From an uncultured bacterium (GTDB lineage Bacteria; Planctomycetota; Phycisphaerae; Phycisphaerales; SM1A02): a DNA stretch of 41,738 bases. A program made the translations under genes and the position numbers. Below, in pieces: positions 13,149-24,295 of the stretch (the stretch's first letter is position 1; each line of letters begins with the position of its first letter). The notes beneath the pieces were generated by a model that worked only from the letters and a program-made list of their open reading frames with translations, was not told where the DNA came from and ran no database searches. The stretch is from positions 1-41,738 of the forward strand of contig CAITDI010000047.1 in assembly GCA_903891095.1 (NCBI GenBank), read 5' to 3'.

Positions 13149-15677
13149 CTAGCGCCATTCATGCCGCGGATATCTCCGCTTGAGTTCATTCCGCATCTCG
13201 GGATAGAGCACGCGCCAGAAATTCGCAAGGTCTTGCGTGACTTGCAGCGGACGGTAGTTCGGCCCGAGGATCTCCACGACCAGCGGAACGCGCCCGCCCG
13301 CGACCTTCGGTGTCTCATCGAGACCGTAGAAGTCTTGGATCTTCGCGCGGCCTCGTGGCGGAGCGCCGATCGCGTACTCGATCTTCATCCTGAAACCGCG
13401 CGGCATTGCGATGGCCGCTGGCGCCATCTTCTCGACGAACTGGATGTCGTCCCACGAAAGCGCGCTGCGAATGGCGTCAATCGCGGCCTTCGCCTCGACT
13501 TCGCGCGCGCGAACGCAGCCAGATGCGAGTTCGGTACGGATGACGTCGAGATCCTCGTCGGAGTATGTGAGGAGATTGCGTTCGGGAAACCACCCCGCGA
13601 CGCACCGAACACGCGTGATCCATGGTTCGCAGTGCTCATCCCATCCGTCGAGCTTTATCTCGGCCGACTTGATTCGTGCGACGAGTTCGCGCTCCACCGC
13701 AGGCGATGGTTTTGCGACACGCGCCTTGCGGGCCACCACGATGTCGAGGAATAGTTCCTCCTCCAGTGTCTCGACGGCACGCGTGTCCTTGTTCCACGCC
13801 GCCGTAATCCTTCGGTCGAACGCCTGCGGAAGTGCCTGCTCGACGGCTTCGCGTGATACCGGGTGCGCGACCGGGATCGTGACGAGGCGGTCGTGGTCGG
13901 GACCAGATTCGCGCACCTCGAGCGCAACGATGAGCCCCGGATCGTGCACCAGCGACTCCTTGGCGAGTTCGACCTTGCGGCGGCCTGCGAGTGCGCAGTG
14001 CAATCGCTCCCGTTCGAGCTTGAACGCGATGCGGTCGATGAAGCCGGCGATGAGGGCTTGATCGAGCGCGGCGTTGGACGTGTCGTTGCCTGTCCCTTTG
14101 ACGCTGCGGGCGAGCTGGTCCGCCACCAGGATCGCCTCGCGAATCGCAAGTCGGTCTGCCTCGCGCGGAAGGGATCGATTCTCCGCGGCCTCGACGAGCT
14201 TCTCACGCACCAGCGCGTCGCTCCGGGGATCGTCTCTCTCGAGCAGTGCCAGGAGCGCAAGCGGGGGCACCCCCTCGCAAGGGTCGCGATCAGAAAGTGC
14301 AGCGGCGATGCGTGCCACACGGCCGGCGCAGCCTAGCCGTGCCCCTTCAACGAGCGCGCGGGCCAGCCGCGGATGCGCAGGAACGCGCGCCATCGCGCGA
14401 CCGATCTCGGTCAGGCCCTTCGAGGGTGCCGCGGGGTCGATTGCGCCGAGCGTCGCGAGGGTCTTCGTCGCTTCGCCCATCCGTGTCGCGTCGGGCGGAT
14501 CGAGCCAGGGAAAGCGCGCGAAGTCGTCGATGCCCAGCGACATGGTCTCGAGCATCGCGCTCGCGAGGTCGATGCGGGCGACTTCGGCCATGGTGTGAGA
14601 GTCCCGCCGCTCATGCTCCGCGATGCTCCACAGCCGGATCGCACGACCGGGAGCGGTGCGGCCTGCGCGGCCCGCGCGCTGTTCGGCGCTCGCCTTCGAG
14701 ATCGGCTCGACGCGCAGCGTGTCGAGTCCACGGAGCGGGTCGTACCGATGGACACGCGCGAGGCCGGAGTCGATCACGGTGCGGACGCCGTCGATCGTGA
14801 GGCTTGTCTCGGCGACGTTGGTCGAAACGATGATGCGTCGGCGTTTCGTGGGATCTACTGCGGAAACGGCGCGGTCCTGCTCTTCCGGCGGCAGCGAGCC
14901 GTGCAGCGGGAGGACCTCGGCGTTCATGCCTGTCCTCGCAAGTGCGATCTTGGCCCGCTCGCATGTCCGCGCAATCTCATACCCACCCGCCATGAACACC
15001 AGAATGTGCCCGGGATCGTCCGTCCGCCCCGCGGCGAAGCTCTCCAGCACGCGCTCGATCGCTGCGCCCGCGAGATCCCACGGCGTTTCCCGCGAAGGCT
15101 TGGCGAGATGCTCGATGGCCACCGGAAATGACCTGCCCTCCGCGACGACAGTCTTGCAGTCCAGGAAGCCCTCAAGCCGCTGCGCCTCCAGCGTCGCGCT
15201 GGTCACGATCAACCTGAGGTCCCTGCGATGCCTGTCCTGTATGAGCTTGACGAGGCCGAGCGCCACATCCACCGCCACCGACCGCTCATGGAACTCATCG
15301 AGGATCACCGCGCCGATGCGCGCCAACGTCGGATCGCGCTGCATCTGCCGCACGAAGAGTCCGTCCGTCACGAACCGCACGCGCGTGCGCTCCGAAACCC
15401 GGCGGTCATGCCGCGTCTCGTAGCCCACGAGTCCGCCGACCTCCCCGCCCAGTTCTTTCGCCACGCGCGTCGCCAGCATGCGCGCCGCAAGCCTGCGCGG
15501 CTCGAGCACGACGATGTCGCCCTTCACCGCGTCCAGATCGAGCAGCATCTTCGGCAGCTGCGTGCTCTTTCCCGAACCGGTCGCTGCGACAACGACCAGC
15601 CGATTCGCCGCGGTCAGCGCATCGCGGATCTCCCCGCGCGCGCGCTGGATCGGAAGCTCTTCCGGCGTGCGCGCCAT
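13149..15677 (-). CDS. hrpB: ATP-dependent helicase, HrpB family
   Basis: 842 aa, a normal HrpB size. DEAH/RHA superfamily 2 motifs: Walker A ATGSGKST at 32-39, motif Ib LEPRRLAARMLATRVA from 58, motif II DEFH at 127-130 (the HrpB DEFHER form), SAT at 160-162, VSTNVAETSLTIDGV near 284-298, and QRAGRAGR at 333-340. The C-terminal region after 350 contains the winged-helix and HrpB-specific parts. The family is annotated as an RNA or DNA helicase without a settled substrate. The ATG at 15677 shares a base with the stop of the LOG-family gene (TGATG), so the two are coupled. The gene contains one exact and one single-mismatch copy of the dispersed repeat. Confidence 0.93.
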   Translation of the reverse strand: MARTPEELPIQRARGEIRDALTAANRLVVVAATGSGKSTQLPKMLLDLDAVKGDIVVLEPRRLAARMLATRVAKELGGEVGGLVGYETRHDRRVSERTRVRFVTDGLFVRQMQRDPTLARIGAVILDEFHERSVAVDVALGLVKLIQDRHRRDLRLIVTSATLEAQRLEGFLDCKTVVAEGRSFPVAIEHLAKPSRETPWDLAGAAIERVLESFAAGRTDDPGHILVFMAGGYEIARTCERAKIALARTGMNAEVLPLHGSLPPEEQDRAVSAVDPTKRRRIIVSTNVAETSLTIDGVRTVIDSGLARVHRYDPLRGLDTLRVEPISKASAEQRAGRAGRTAPGRAIRLWSIAEHERRDSHTMAEVARIDLASAMLETMSLGIDDFARFPWLDPPDATRMGEATKTLATLGAIDPAAPSKGLTEIGRAMARVPAHPRLARALVEGARLGCAGRVARIAAALSDRDPCEGVPPLALLALLERDDPRSDALVREKLVEAAENRSLPREADRLAIREAILVADQLARSVKGTGNDTSNAALDQALIAGFIDRIAFKLERERLHCALAGRRKVELAKESLVHDPGLIVALEVRESGPDHDRLVTIPVAHPVSREAVEQALPQAFDRRITAAWNKDTRAVETLEEELFLDIVVARKARVAKPSPAVERELVARIKSAEIKLDGWDEHCEPWITRVRCVAGWFPERNLLTYSDEDLDVIRTELASGCVRAREVEAKAAIDAIRSALSWDDIQFVEKMAPAAIAMPRGFRMKIEYAIGAPPRGRAKIQDFYGLDETPKVAGGRVPLVVEILGPNYRPLQVTQDLANFWRVLYPEMRNELKRRYPRHEWR
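14925..14935 (-). repeat. dispersed repeat GGACAGGCATG inside the helicase gene
   Basis: Exact copy on the coding strand, read as codons AGG-ACA-GGC-ATG (RTGM). A single-mismatch copy at 15227-15237 in the same gene is read in another frame (QDRH). Confidence 0.8.
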
Positions 15678-16456
15678 CAGATCGCGCTCTCGTGCCACGA
15701 ATCGCCGCTGCGCCGACGGTGCCGCATTCCGCCGCGCGTTCCGTCGCCGGACACGCGTTCCTCCTCGTCGGTCGCGAAGCGCGGAAGCTCCGGCGCGACG
15801 ACGCGCTGGCCGATGTGCGATTCCCACACGATCTTCACGGCTTCGTCCACGCTGTCGGTGATCGAGAAGATGTCGAAGTCGCCCGGGCTCACCGTCGCGT
15901 ATTCATCGCGCAGCGTCGTCTTCATCCACGCAACGAGCGGAGCCCAGAACTTCGTGCCCACGAGCACGACGGGAAACGGCACGATCTTCAGCGTCTGGAT
16001 CAGCGTGAGCGCCTCGAAGAGCTCGTCCATCGTGCCGAATCCGCCGGGGAAGATGATGAATCCGCGCGCGTACTTCACGAACATCACCTTGCGCACGAAG
16101 AAGTAGCGGAACTCGATGTCGACCGTCTGGTACGGATTCGGCCGCTGCTCCATCGGCAGCACGATGTTGAGGCCGATGCTTGTTCCGCCGGCTTCCTTCG
16201 CGCCCTTGTTCGCGGCTTCCATCACGCCCGGGCCGCCGCCGGTGATCACGGCGAATCCCTTTTCCGCGAGCATGCGGCCGCACGTCTCGGCCTGCTGGTA
16301 CGAAGGATGCTCGGGCTTCAGTCGCGCGGATCCGAACACCGCGACGCCCGGCGCGCATCGCGACATCGTCTCCACTCCGTCGACGAACTCGCTCAGGATG
16401 CGGAGTGCGCGCCAACTTTCGAGCGCGAGCGACTGCTTTCGGTCGGAGGTGTCCAT
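15677..16456 (-). CDS. LOG family protein (TIGR00730-type Rossmann fold)
   Basis: 259 aa. GVAVFGSARLKPEH at 37-50, GGGPGVMEAANKGAKEAGG at 73-91 and FPGGFGTMDELFEALT at 136-151 are the LOG/TIGR00730 signature; the GGGxGxM and PGGxGTxxE loops bind nucleotide. Family members are cytokinin-activating phosphoribohydrolases that release a nucleobase from a nucleoside 5'-monophosphate. Many bacterial homologues are annotated only as lysine decarboxylase-like; that name should not be used. The start at 16456 is preferred to an in-frame ATG at 16519 because TACCTT lies 6 nt upstream. A basic C-terminal tail (GGMRHRRRSGDSWHES) is unusual. It heads a two-gene unit with hrpB. Confidence 0.92.
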   Translation of the reverse strand: MDTSDRKQSLALESWRALRILSEFVDGVETMSRCAPGVAVFGSARLKPEHPSYQQAETCGRMLAEKGFAVITGGGPGVMEAANKGAKEAGGTSIGLNIVLPMEQRPNPYQTVDIEFRYFFVRKVMFVKYARGFIIFPGGFGTMDELFEALTLIQTLKIVPFPVVLVGTKFWAPLVAWMKTTLRDEYATVSPGDFDIFSITDSVDEAVKIVWESHIGQRVVAPELPRFATDEEERVSGDGTRGGMRHRRRSGDSWHESAI

Positions 16457-16462
16457 CGAGGA

Positions 16463-16468
16463 AAGGTA
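16463..16468 (-). promoter_or_regulatory. -10 box of leaderless promoter for the LOG-hrpB unit
   Basis: Minus-strand TACCTT, 6 nt before the ATG at 16456. Confidence 0.5.
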
Positions 16469-16552
16469 CACGGACGCGCATTCGGGTGTTTGCGGACCAT
16501 GCAGGTCGAATGCGCGCAACTGCCTGTTTTCACGGCAATTAGCGCATGAAAT

Positions 16553-16581
16553 TTGATCCGCATCGGTGGTTTCGCTATCCT
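16553..16581 (+). promoter_or_regulatory. -35/-10 promoter of folC, near-leaderless
   Basis: TTGATC (16553-16558), a 17-nt spacer, then TATCCT (16576-16581), 9 nt before the ATG at 16591. This is one of only three promoters here with a convincing -35. It supports 16591 over an in-frame ATG at 16546, which lies upstream of the -35. Confidence 0.55.
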
Positions 16582-16590
16582 GTCCGATCT

Positions 16591-18543
16591 ATGGCAAAGG
16601 ACACCTCCGCGCGCCGTCAAGAGCGCAGCGTTCCCGATTCGGGCAGCACCAAGTCAACGAAGAAGTCCACGAAGACGTCAACGCAGGCGCGCGTCGTCGC
16701 GTCGGCATCGACGCCGTCGCGGCTTCCCAAGCTTCCGCTGAAGCCCGCTGTGAACGCTGATTCCAAGCCATCTGCGGCAAAGCCCGAGCCGAAGGCCGGG
16801 CCCAAGGCGGATCCCAAGACCTCGCCCTCCGCAAAGGCGCCTGCGAACTCGAAGGCGTCGCCGAAGCCAGCTGCCCCGGTGCCCGCCAAGACCCCCACGA
16901 ATTCCCCCGCGAAGCCCCTCACGAAGGCCGAAGCCAAGCTTGCCGCCGAGACTCCCGCAGTCGTCGAGAAGCGCGCGCCAGGCGTGCGTTCCGAAGCCAC
17001 GCTCAAGGCCATCGCCGCCGCGTCGCCGCGCCAGAACACGCCGCAGCCGCCCGTGCGCCAGCTCGGCCTGCGCGCCACGCGTCCCGAGGAGGTCGCCAAC
17101 GTGCGTCCGCTCGAGATGAAGTCCGGCCGCACGTCCGAAGGCAAGCCGCCGAAGGGCTCCGCCGACATCAACGGCTACAGCGCCGCGGTTCGCTATCTGC
17201 TCGAGCGCACGGACTTCGAGCGCATGCGTGCGGTCAAGTACAACGAGACCACGTTCAAGCTCGACCGCATGCACGCGCTCCTCGCCAAGCTCGGCAATCC
17301 GCACGAGCAGATCCGCACCGTGCACGTCGCCGGCACCAACGGCAAGGGCTCGACCGTCCAGATGATCGCGTCGATGCTGCAGGGCTGCGGCTACACCGTC
17401 GGCGTCTACACGAGCCCGCACCTCGTCGAGCTGCGCGAGCGCATCGTCATCAACGGCCAGGCCATCGACAAGGCGATCTTCGCCGAGACGATGAAGCAGG
17501 TCGCGAAGGCCGCGGAGAAGGCCGGCGTCGAGCCGACGTTCTTCGAGGCGATCACCGCGGTGTGCTTCAAGCACTTCGCGGAGCAGGCCGTCGACATCGC
17601 CATCGTCGAGGTCGGCCTCGGCGGGCGCCTCGACTCGACCAACGTCATCCGTCCCGAGGCGTGCGTCATCACCTCGATCGACTACGACCACACCAAGCTC
17701 CTCGGCAACACGCTCGAGGAAATCGCGCGCGAGAAGGCGGGCATCTTCAAGAAGGACGTGCCCGCGTTCATCTTCGAGAGCGAGCCGTCGGTGCAGCAGG
17801 CGATCGTCGAGGTCGCCGAGAAGGCCGGCGCGCAGCTGCGCATCGTGAACAAGGACATCGACTATTCGGCGCGTTTCTGCGTGACCGAGGACCTCGGGCC
17901 GCACACGCGCGTGTGCCTGTACACCAAGAACTCGCGGCTCGAGCACCTGCCCGTTCCGCTGCCGGGCGAGCACCAGGCGTCGAACTGCGGCCTCGCGCTC
18001 GCGGTCGTCGATCACCTCAAGACGGTCGGCTTCGACTGCCCCGAGGACAAGATCACCGCTGGTCTCGCGGCGACGAAGGTGCCCGGCCGCATGCAGCTCG
18101 TGTGGGATCGCCCGCGCGTGCTCGTCGACGGCGCGCACAATCCCGCGGCGGTCGGCGCGCTCATGCGCTGCGTCGGCGCGCATGTCCCGTACGACTCGAT
18201 GATCTGCGTCTTCGGCTGCTGCAGCGACAAGGACGTGCCTGGCCTCATCGACAAGGTGAATCTCGGCGCGGACAAGGTGATCTTCACGCGCGCCGCGGGC
18301 AATCCGCGCGCGGCCGATCCCGAGGACCTGCAGAAGCTCTTCCACGAGCGCTCGGGCAAGATGAGCCAGGTGGCGAAGTCGCTGCCCGAGGCGCTCGAGA
18401 TGGCCACGCGCGCCGTCAGCCGCGAGGACCTCGTGTGCGTGACCGGCTCGTTCTACCTCGTGGGCGAGACGCTCAAGCACCTGCAGCACTTCGACCGCTC
18501 GAAGGGCGGCAAGATCCCCGCGCAGGTCCCCGACCGGGATTGA
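16591..18543 (+). CDS. folC: folylpolyglutamate/dihydrofolate synthase with long basic N-terminal tail
   Basis: 650 aa, about 200 longer than a standard FolC. Residues about 1-192 are low-complexity and rich in Lys, Ala, Pro, Ser and Thr (for example KSTKKSTKTST and PKAGPKADPK), with no fold evident. The catalytic part starts near NGYSAAVRYLLERTDFERM. It has the P-loop VAGTNGKGST at 246-255, YTSPHLVELRERI at 273-285, DIAIVEVGLGGRLDSTN, SIDYDHTKLLGNTLEEIAREKAGIFK and VDGAHNPAA, all conserved in FolC/Mur ligases. The enzyme adds glutamate to dihydropteroate and folates in the cytoplasm. A strong hairpin terminator follows. The tail resembles histone H1-like bacterial sequence; PPDK at 32663 has a similar one. 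Confidence 0.93.
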   Translation: MAKDTSARRQERSVPDSGSTKSTKKSTKTSTQARVVASASTPSRLPKLPLKPAVNADSKPSAAKPEPKAGPKADPKTSPSAKAPANSKASPKPAAPVPAKTPTNSPAKPLTKAEAKLAAETPAVVEKRAPGVRSEATLKAIAAASPRQNTPQPPVRQLGLRATRPEEVANVRPLEMKSGRTSEGKPPKGSADINGYSAAVRYLLERTDFERMRAVKYNETTFKLDRMHALLAKLGNPHEQIRTVHVAGTNGKGSTVQMIASMLQGCGYTVGVYTSPHLVELRERIVINGQAIDKAIFAETMKQVAKAAEKAGVEPTFFEAITAVCFKHFAEQAVDIAIVEVGLGGRLDSTNVIRPEACVITSIDYDHTKLLGNTLEEIAREKAGIFKKDVPAFIFESEPSVQQAIVEVAEKAGAQLRIVNKDIDYSARFCVTEDLGPHTRVCLYTKNSRLEHLPVPLPGEHQASNCGLALAVVDHLKTVGFDCPEDKITAGLAATKVPGRMQLVWDRPRVLVDGAHNPAAVGALMRCVGAHVPYDSMICVFGCCSDKDVPGLIDKVNLGADKVIFTRAAGNPRAADPEDLQKLFHERSGKMSQVAKSLPEALEMATRAVSREDLVCVTGSFYLVGETLKHLQHFDRSKGGKIPAQVPDRD

Positions 18544-18575
18544 ACGCGGGCTCCGCAGGACAACATCGAAAGCAC

Positions 18576-18607
18576 GGCGCCGCGGCTCATGCCGCGGCGC
18601 CTTCTTT
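18576..18607 (+). terminator. rho-independent terminator after folC
   Basis: Perfect 11-bp stem GGCGCCGCGGC / GCCGCGGCGCC (18576-18586, 18591-18601) with a TCAT loop, then TTCTTT. Confidence 0.85.
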
Positions 18608-18619
18608 ATCAGCGCGGCT

Positions 18620-18625
18620 TACAAT
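18620..18625 (+). promoter_or_regulatory. -10 box of near-leaderless promoter for leuS
   Basis: TACAAT with 9 nt to the ATG at 18635, directly after the folC terminator. There is no Shine-Dalgarno sequence. Confidence 0.5.
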
Positions 18626-18634
18626 CGCCCGCCT

Positions 18635-21541
<2,907 letters not shown>

Positions 21542-21593
21542 GGGGCGCTTTGGAGGGTGGGCGTCGGGAGTGCCGTCCGTGGAAGACCATCGA

Positions 21594-21806
21594 GGACAGG
21601 CATGCACCGACGGGCACATGGCGCGCTTCCCAGCTCGTCCGCCGTGGCATGGCTGTCCTGTTTGCAGTGAGAGAGGACAGGCATGTGCAGTCCGAGGCCA
21701 GGTTCCTCCCTGCCTCGAATCCCGAACCCCGAACCCCGGACTGCGAACCCCGGACTGCGAACCCCGGGCCGCGCCGTACCGCGTACCCCCTGTGACATGC
21801 CTGTCC
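21594..21806. repeat. cluster of four dispersed-repeat copies in the leuS-lipoprotein gap
   Basis: Exact copies at 21594-21604 (+), 21675-21685 (+) and 21796-21806 (-), plus a single-mismatch copy at 21648-21658 (-): four within 213 bp. The gap 21542-21840 has no gene; besides these it holds a heptamer tandem array and the promoter of the next gene. Confidence 0.9.
21721..21762. repeat. 7/14-bp tandem array
   Basis: CCCGAAC twice (21721-21734) followed by CCCGGACTGCGAAC twice (21735-21762) and a partial unit. It lies between the second and third exact repeat copies; its role is unknown. Confidence 0.85.
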
Positions 21807-21825
21807 CTTCTGTGCGCGTGCGAGA

Positions 21826-21831
21826 TACGCT
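21826..21831 (+). promoter_or_regulatory. -10 box of near-leaderless promoter for the lipoprotein gene
   Basis: TACGCT followed by 9 nt and GTG at 21841. A dispersed-repeat copy ends 20 bp upstream of it. Confidence 0.45.
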
Positions 21832-21840
21832 GCCGCGACC

Positions 21841-24282
21841 GTGCGAGCCTCTCCAGCATCGCTCCTGCTACGACTGCTCGCTTTCATCGCAGCGTCTGTC
21901 GTGCTCACCGCGTGCGGCGGCAGCCAGAGCGAACTGGACCGTCTCGCCACACCGCTGCGCTTCGGCGAGCTGCGTGAGACAGCGTCATGGACCCCCGACT
22001 TCGACCCGCAGTGGTGGAAACCGATCGACGCGGCCTACGCCGAGTACGACCGCAGCATCGACGACGCACTGCTCGCACGGTGGGACGAGTTCGCCTCTGA
22101 CGTCGCCGAGGAGCGCATTCGCGGTCAGACGCCCGATCTGCGCCGCGCCCGCAAGCTTGTCGCCACGCACCGCGAGATCGATCGCGCGCTTGCTGGGCGT
22201 GAAGCGGCCTTCCTGAGCGCGCTCAGTCACGCGCTTCCGAGCGAAGCCGACGGATATGTCGAGCTCGTCGCTGCGCGCATGGCGTTTCATCGTGCGTCCT
22301 CGATGCTGCGCGAGCCGGGGCAGCGACTGCCGGGCCCGCTCGAGGTGATGCAGCTCGTCGGACGCAGCGCGCTGTCCGCGGCGCAGGTGGCCGAAGCGAC
22401 CGCGGAGTACCGCCGTCTCGCCACGACTGCGGAATCCATCATCCGCACGCGCATCCAGAAGTACGTCGAACTCTGCGGTGACCTCGAGTCCATCGAGGCC
22501 GCGCGCAACGATGTCGACGACAACGCGCGCAAGACCTCCGACGCCGCGCGCGAGAGTCGCGTCAAGCAATGGGACGGCGACGCCGCGCGCGGGCTCGAGC
22601 AGCTGCGCCTCGCGCTCCTGCGCGAGGGCCGGCAGTTCGCGCTCGCGATCGCGGATGCGCAGCGCCAGTCCGACTTCCTCGAGGAGCTCGATGCATCGCT
22701 CCACGACGGCATGCGCAGCGCGCCCGGAATGCGCGCGTTCTGCCGCATTGCGCGCATCGCGATCGCGCGCGCGCACCCCGATGATGCCGCGGTGCTCGCG
22801 GACTTCGACCGCACCGTCGAGCAGGAACTCGATCGCCAGCGCGCACTGCGCGCCACGCTCTCGTCCGGCTCGAGGGATTCGCGCCAAGCCGCCTACGAGG
22901 CGCTGCAGCACGTCGGCGATCCGATCGGCGCGATCGTCGACAAGCAGCTCAAGGACCGCGGCGGCGTGTGGCGCGTGCTCGAGCGCACGGCTGATGTGCG
23001 CGCGGGCGTCCAGAGCGCAGAATCCGCCGCCGACGCAGCACTCGCGCCGCAGGAGCCGCCCCCGCAAGAGCCCGAGCAGTTCATCGTCCCGGGCCGCGAT
23101 CGCAACCTGCAGATCCTGCTCGGTTGCGCGCTGGAACCGCAGGCGTTCCGCGCACTTTCCGAGCGCCTCCAGCTCACCGCCGACGCCGAGCGCGAGATGA
23201 AGGCGCTCTACGACCGCGAGTCGACGGAGCTTGAGGCCGTAGGAAGGGAAGTCAGCCACGCGGTAGGCGATGACTTCCAGTCACTCGGCAAGCAGACCGG
23301 GGCAGCGTCGCCTGCGGCGATGATCAACGGTTTCATGGCGCGTCTGGCGGGTCACATCGGCCGCATGAATTCCGCCGACCGCGGCGCAAACGAACGCCTG
23401 CTTGCCGAGGCCGCGCGGCTCGCCGGCACCGACGCAGACGATGCGCGCATCGAGATCACGCGCCTCGAGCTTCAGCTTCTGAGCGACATCGGCGCCTCGC
23501 GCAATGCGCACGACGCGGAACCGCTGGTCGGCGTGCTCGACGCCGCGATCGCCAATCCCTTCGAACTCGTGCGCGCCGTCGCGAGCAGCGAGTCCGAGCG
23601 TGCAGCCGCGGAGGCGGTCGTCATGTCGCACGCCGACGAGCTGCGTGCAGCGCATCGTGCGATGCAGACCGCGATGCGGCGCAATCTCCGGGACTTCCTG
23701 ATCTTCGCCGTCGAGTCTTCGGGCTTGCGGCGCGCCGTAGCCCGCTGGCGGCCCGAACTCGCGGGAACTGCCGCGGCCGAGCTGCGCATCCAGATCGCAC
23801 GCGACCTGCGCGTGGCGCTCGGCGATGCGTTCGCCGACCGCTATGACGCGCGCTTCCGCGACACCGTCGCGAAGGGCTGCGAGCCCAGGCGCACTGCGGC
23901 GTTCGCGGCGCTCGATCGCTACGCGGCCGGCGCGGGAGTTCCCGAGGCCGATCGCCTCGCGAGCGCGGACATCCGCGCTGTGATCGCCGAACTCCTCGAT
24001 GGCGCCGACGACCGGCGCAACGCCGCACTGCGCCAATTCGTCGAGTGGCGCGCGCACTGGGTGCGCATCGGCGACTTCGGCTCGCCTGAATCATGGAACG
24101 AGCTCGAGCGCGTCTCGCCGGAGGGCTGGATCCTGCGCGCGCGCGCGGCCGACGCCGACGAGCGTGCGCTCGCGGCGTGCGAGGTGCTGCTCGATTTCGA
24201 CGGCGCGCCCGCCCAGGAACTTCGCGCGCTGCGCATGTTCCCCGTCGTCGCGCCGCGGCGCATGCGCCCCAACTTTGATTGA
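21841..24282 (+). CDS. large lipoprotein of unknown function
   Basis: 813 aa from a GTG start. The signal peptide RASPASLLLRLLAFIAASVV is followed by the lipobox LTAC with Cys25, so lipid attachment at the membrane is expected. The rest is almost all Ala/Arg/Glu/Asp-rich helix with coiled-coil-like stretches (for example TEYRRLATTAESIIRTRIQKYVELCGDLESIEAARNDVDD-type sequence near 190-235); a Pro/Gln-rich hinge (APQEPPPQEPEQ) lies near 400. No family is recognised. The start is supported by TACGCT 9 nt upstream and by the signal peptide. It is followed after 13 nt by the next gene, which has its own -10. Confidence 0.75.
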   Translation: MRASPASLLLRLLAFIAASVVLTACGGSQSELDRLATPLRFGELRETASWTPDFDPQWWKPIDAAYAEYDRSIDDALLARWDEFASDVAEERIRGQTPDLRRARKLVATHREIDRALAGREAAFLSALSHALPSEADGYVELVAARMAFHRASSMLREPGQRLPGPLEVMQLVGRSALSAAQVAEATAEYRRLATTAESIIRTRIQKYVELCGDLESIEAARNDVDDNARKTSDAARESRVKQWDGDAARGLEQLRLALLREGRQFALAIADAQRQSDFLEELDASLHDGMRSAPGMRAFCRIARIAIARAHPDDAAVLADFDRTVEQELDRQRALRATLSSGSRDSRQAAYEALQHVGDPIGAIVDKQLKDRGGVWRVLERTADVRAGVQSAESAADAALAPQEPPPQEPEQFIVPGRDRNLQILLGCALEPQAFRALSERLQLTADAEREMKALYDRESTELEAVGREVSHAVGDDFQSLGKQTGAASPAAMINGFMARLAGHIGRMNSADRGANERLLAEAARLAGTDADDARIEITRLELQLLSDIGASRNAHDAEPLVGVLDAAIANPFELVRAVASSESERAAAEAVVMSHADELRAAHRAMQTAMRRNLRDFLIFAVESSGLRRAVARWRPELAGTAAAELRIQIARDLRVALGDAFADRYDARFRDTVAKGCEPRRTAAFAALDRYAAGAGVPEADRLASADIRAVIAELLDGADDRRNAALRQFVEWRAHWVRIGDFGSPESWNELERVSPEGWILRARAADADERALAACEVLLDFDGAPAQELRALRMFPVVAPRRMRPNFD

Positions 24283-24283
24283 G

Positions 24284-24289
24284 TAAGAT
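24284..24289 (+). promoter_or_regulatory. -10 box of leaderless promoter at 24296
   Basis: TAAGAT with 6 nt to the ATG at 24296, wholly within the 13-nt gap after the lipoprotein gene. Confidence 0.5.
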
Positions 24290-24295
24290 CGCGGG

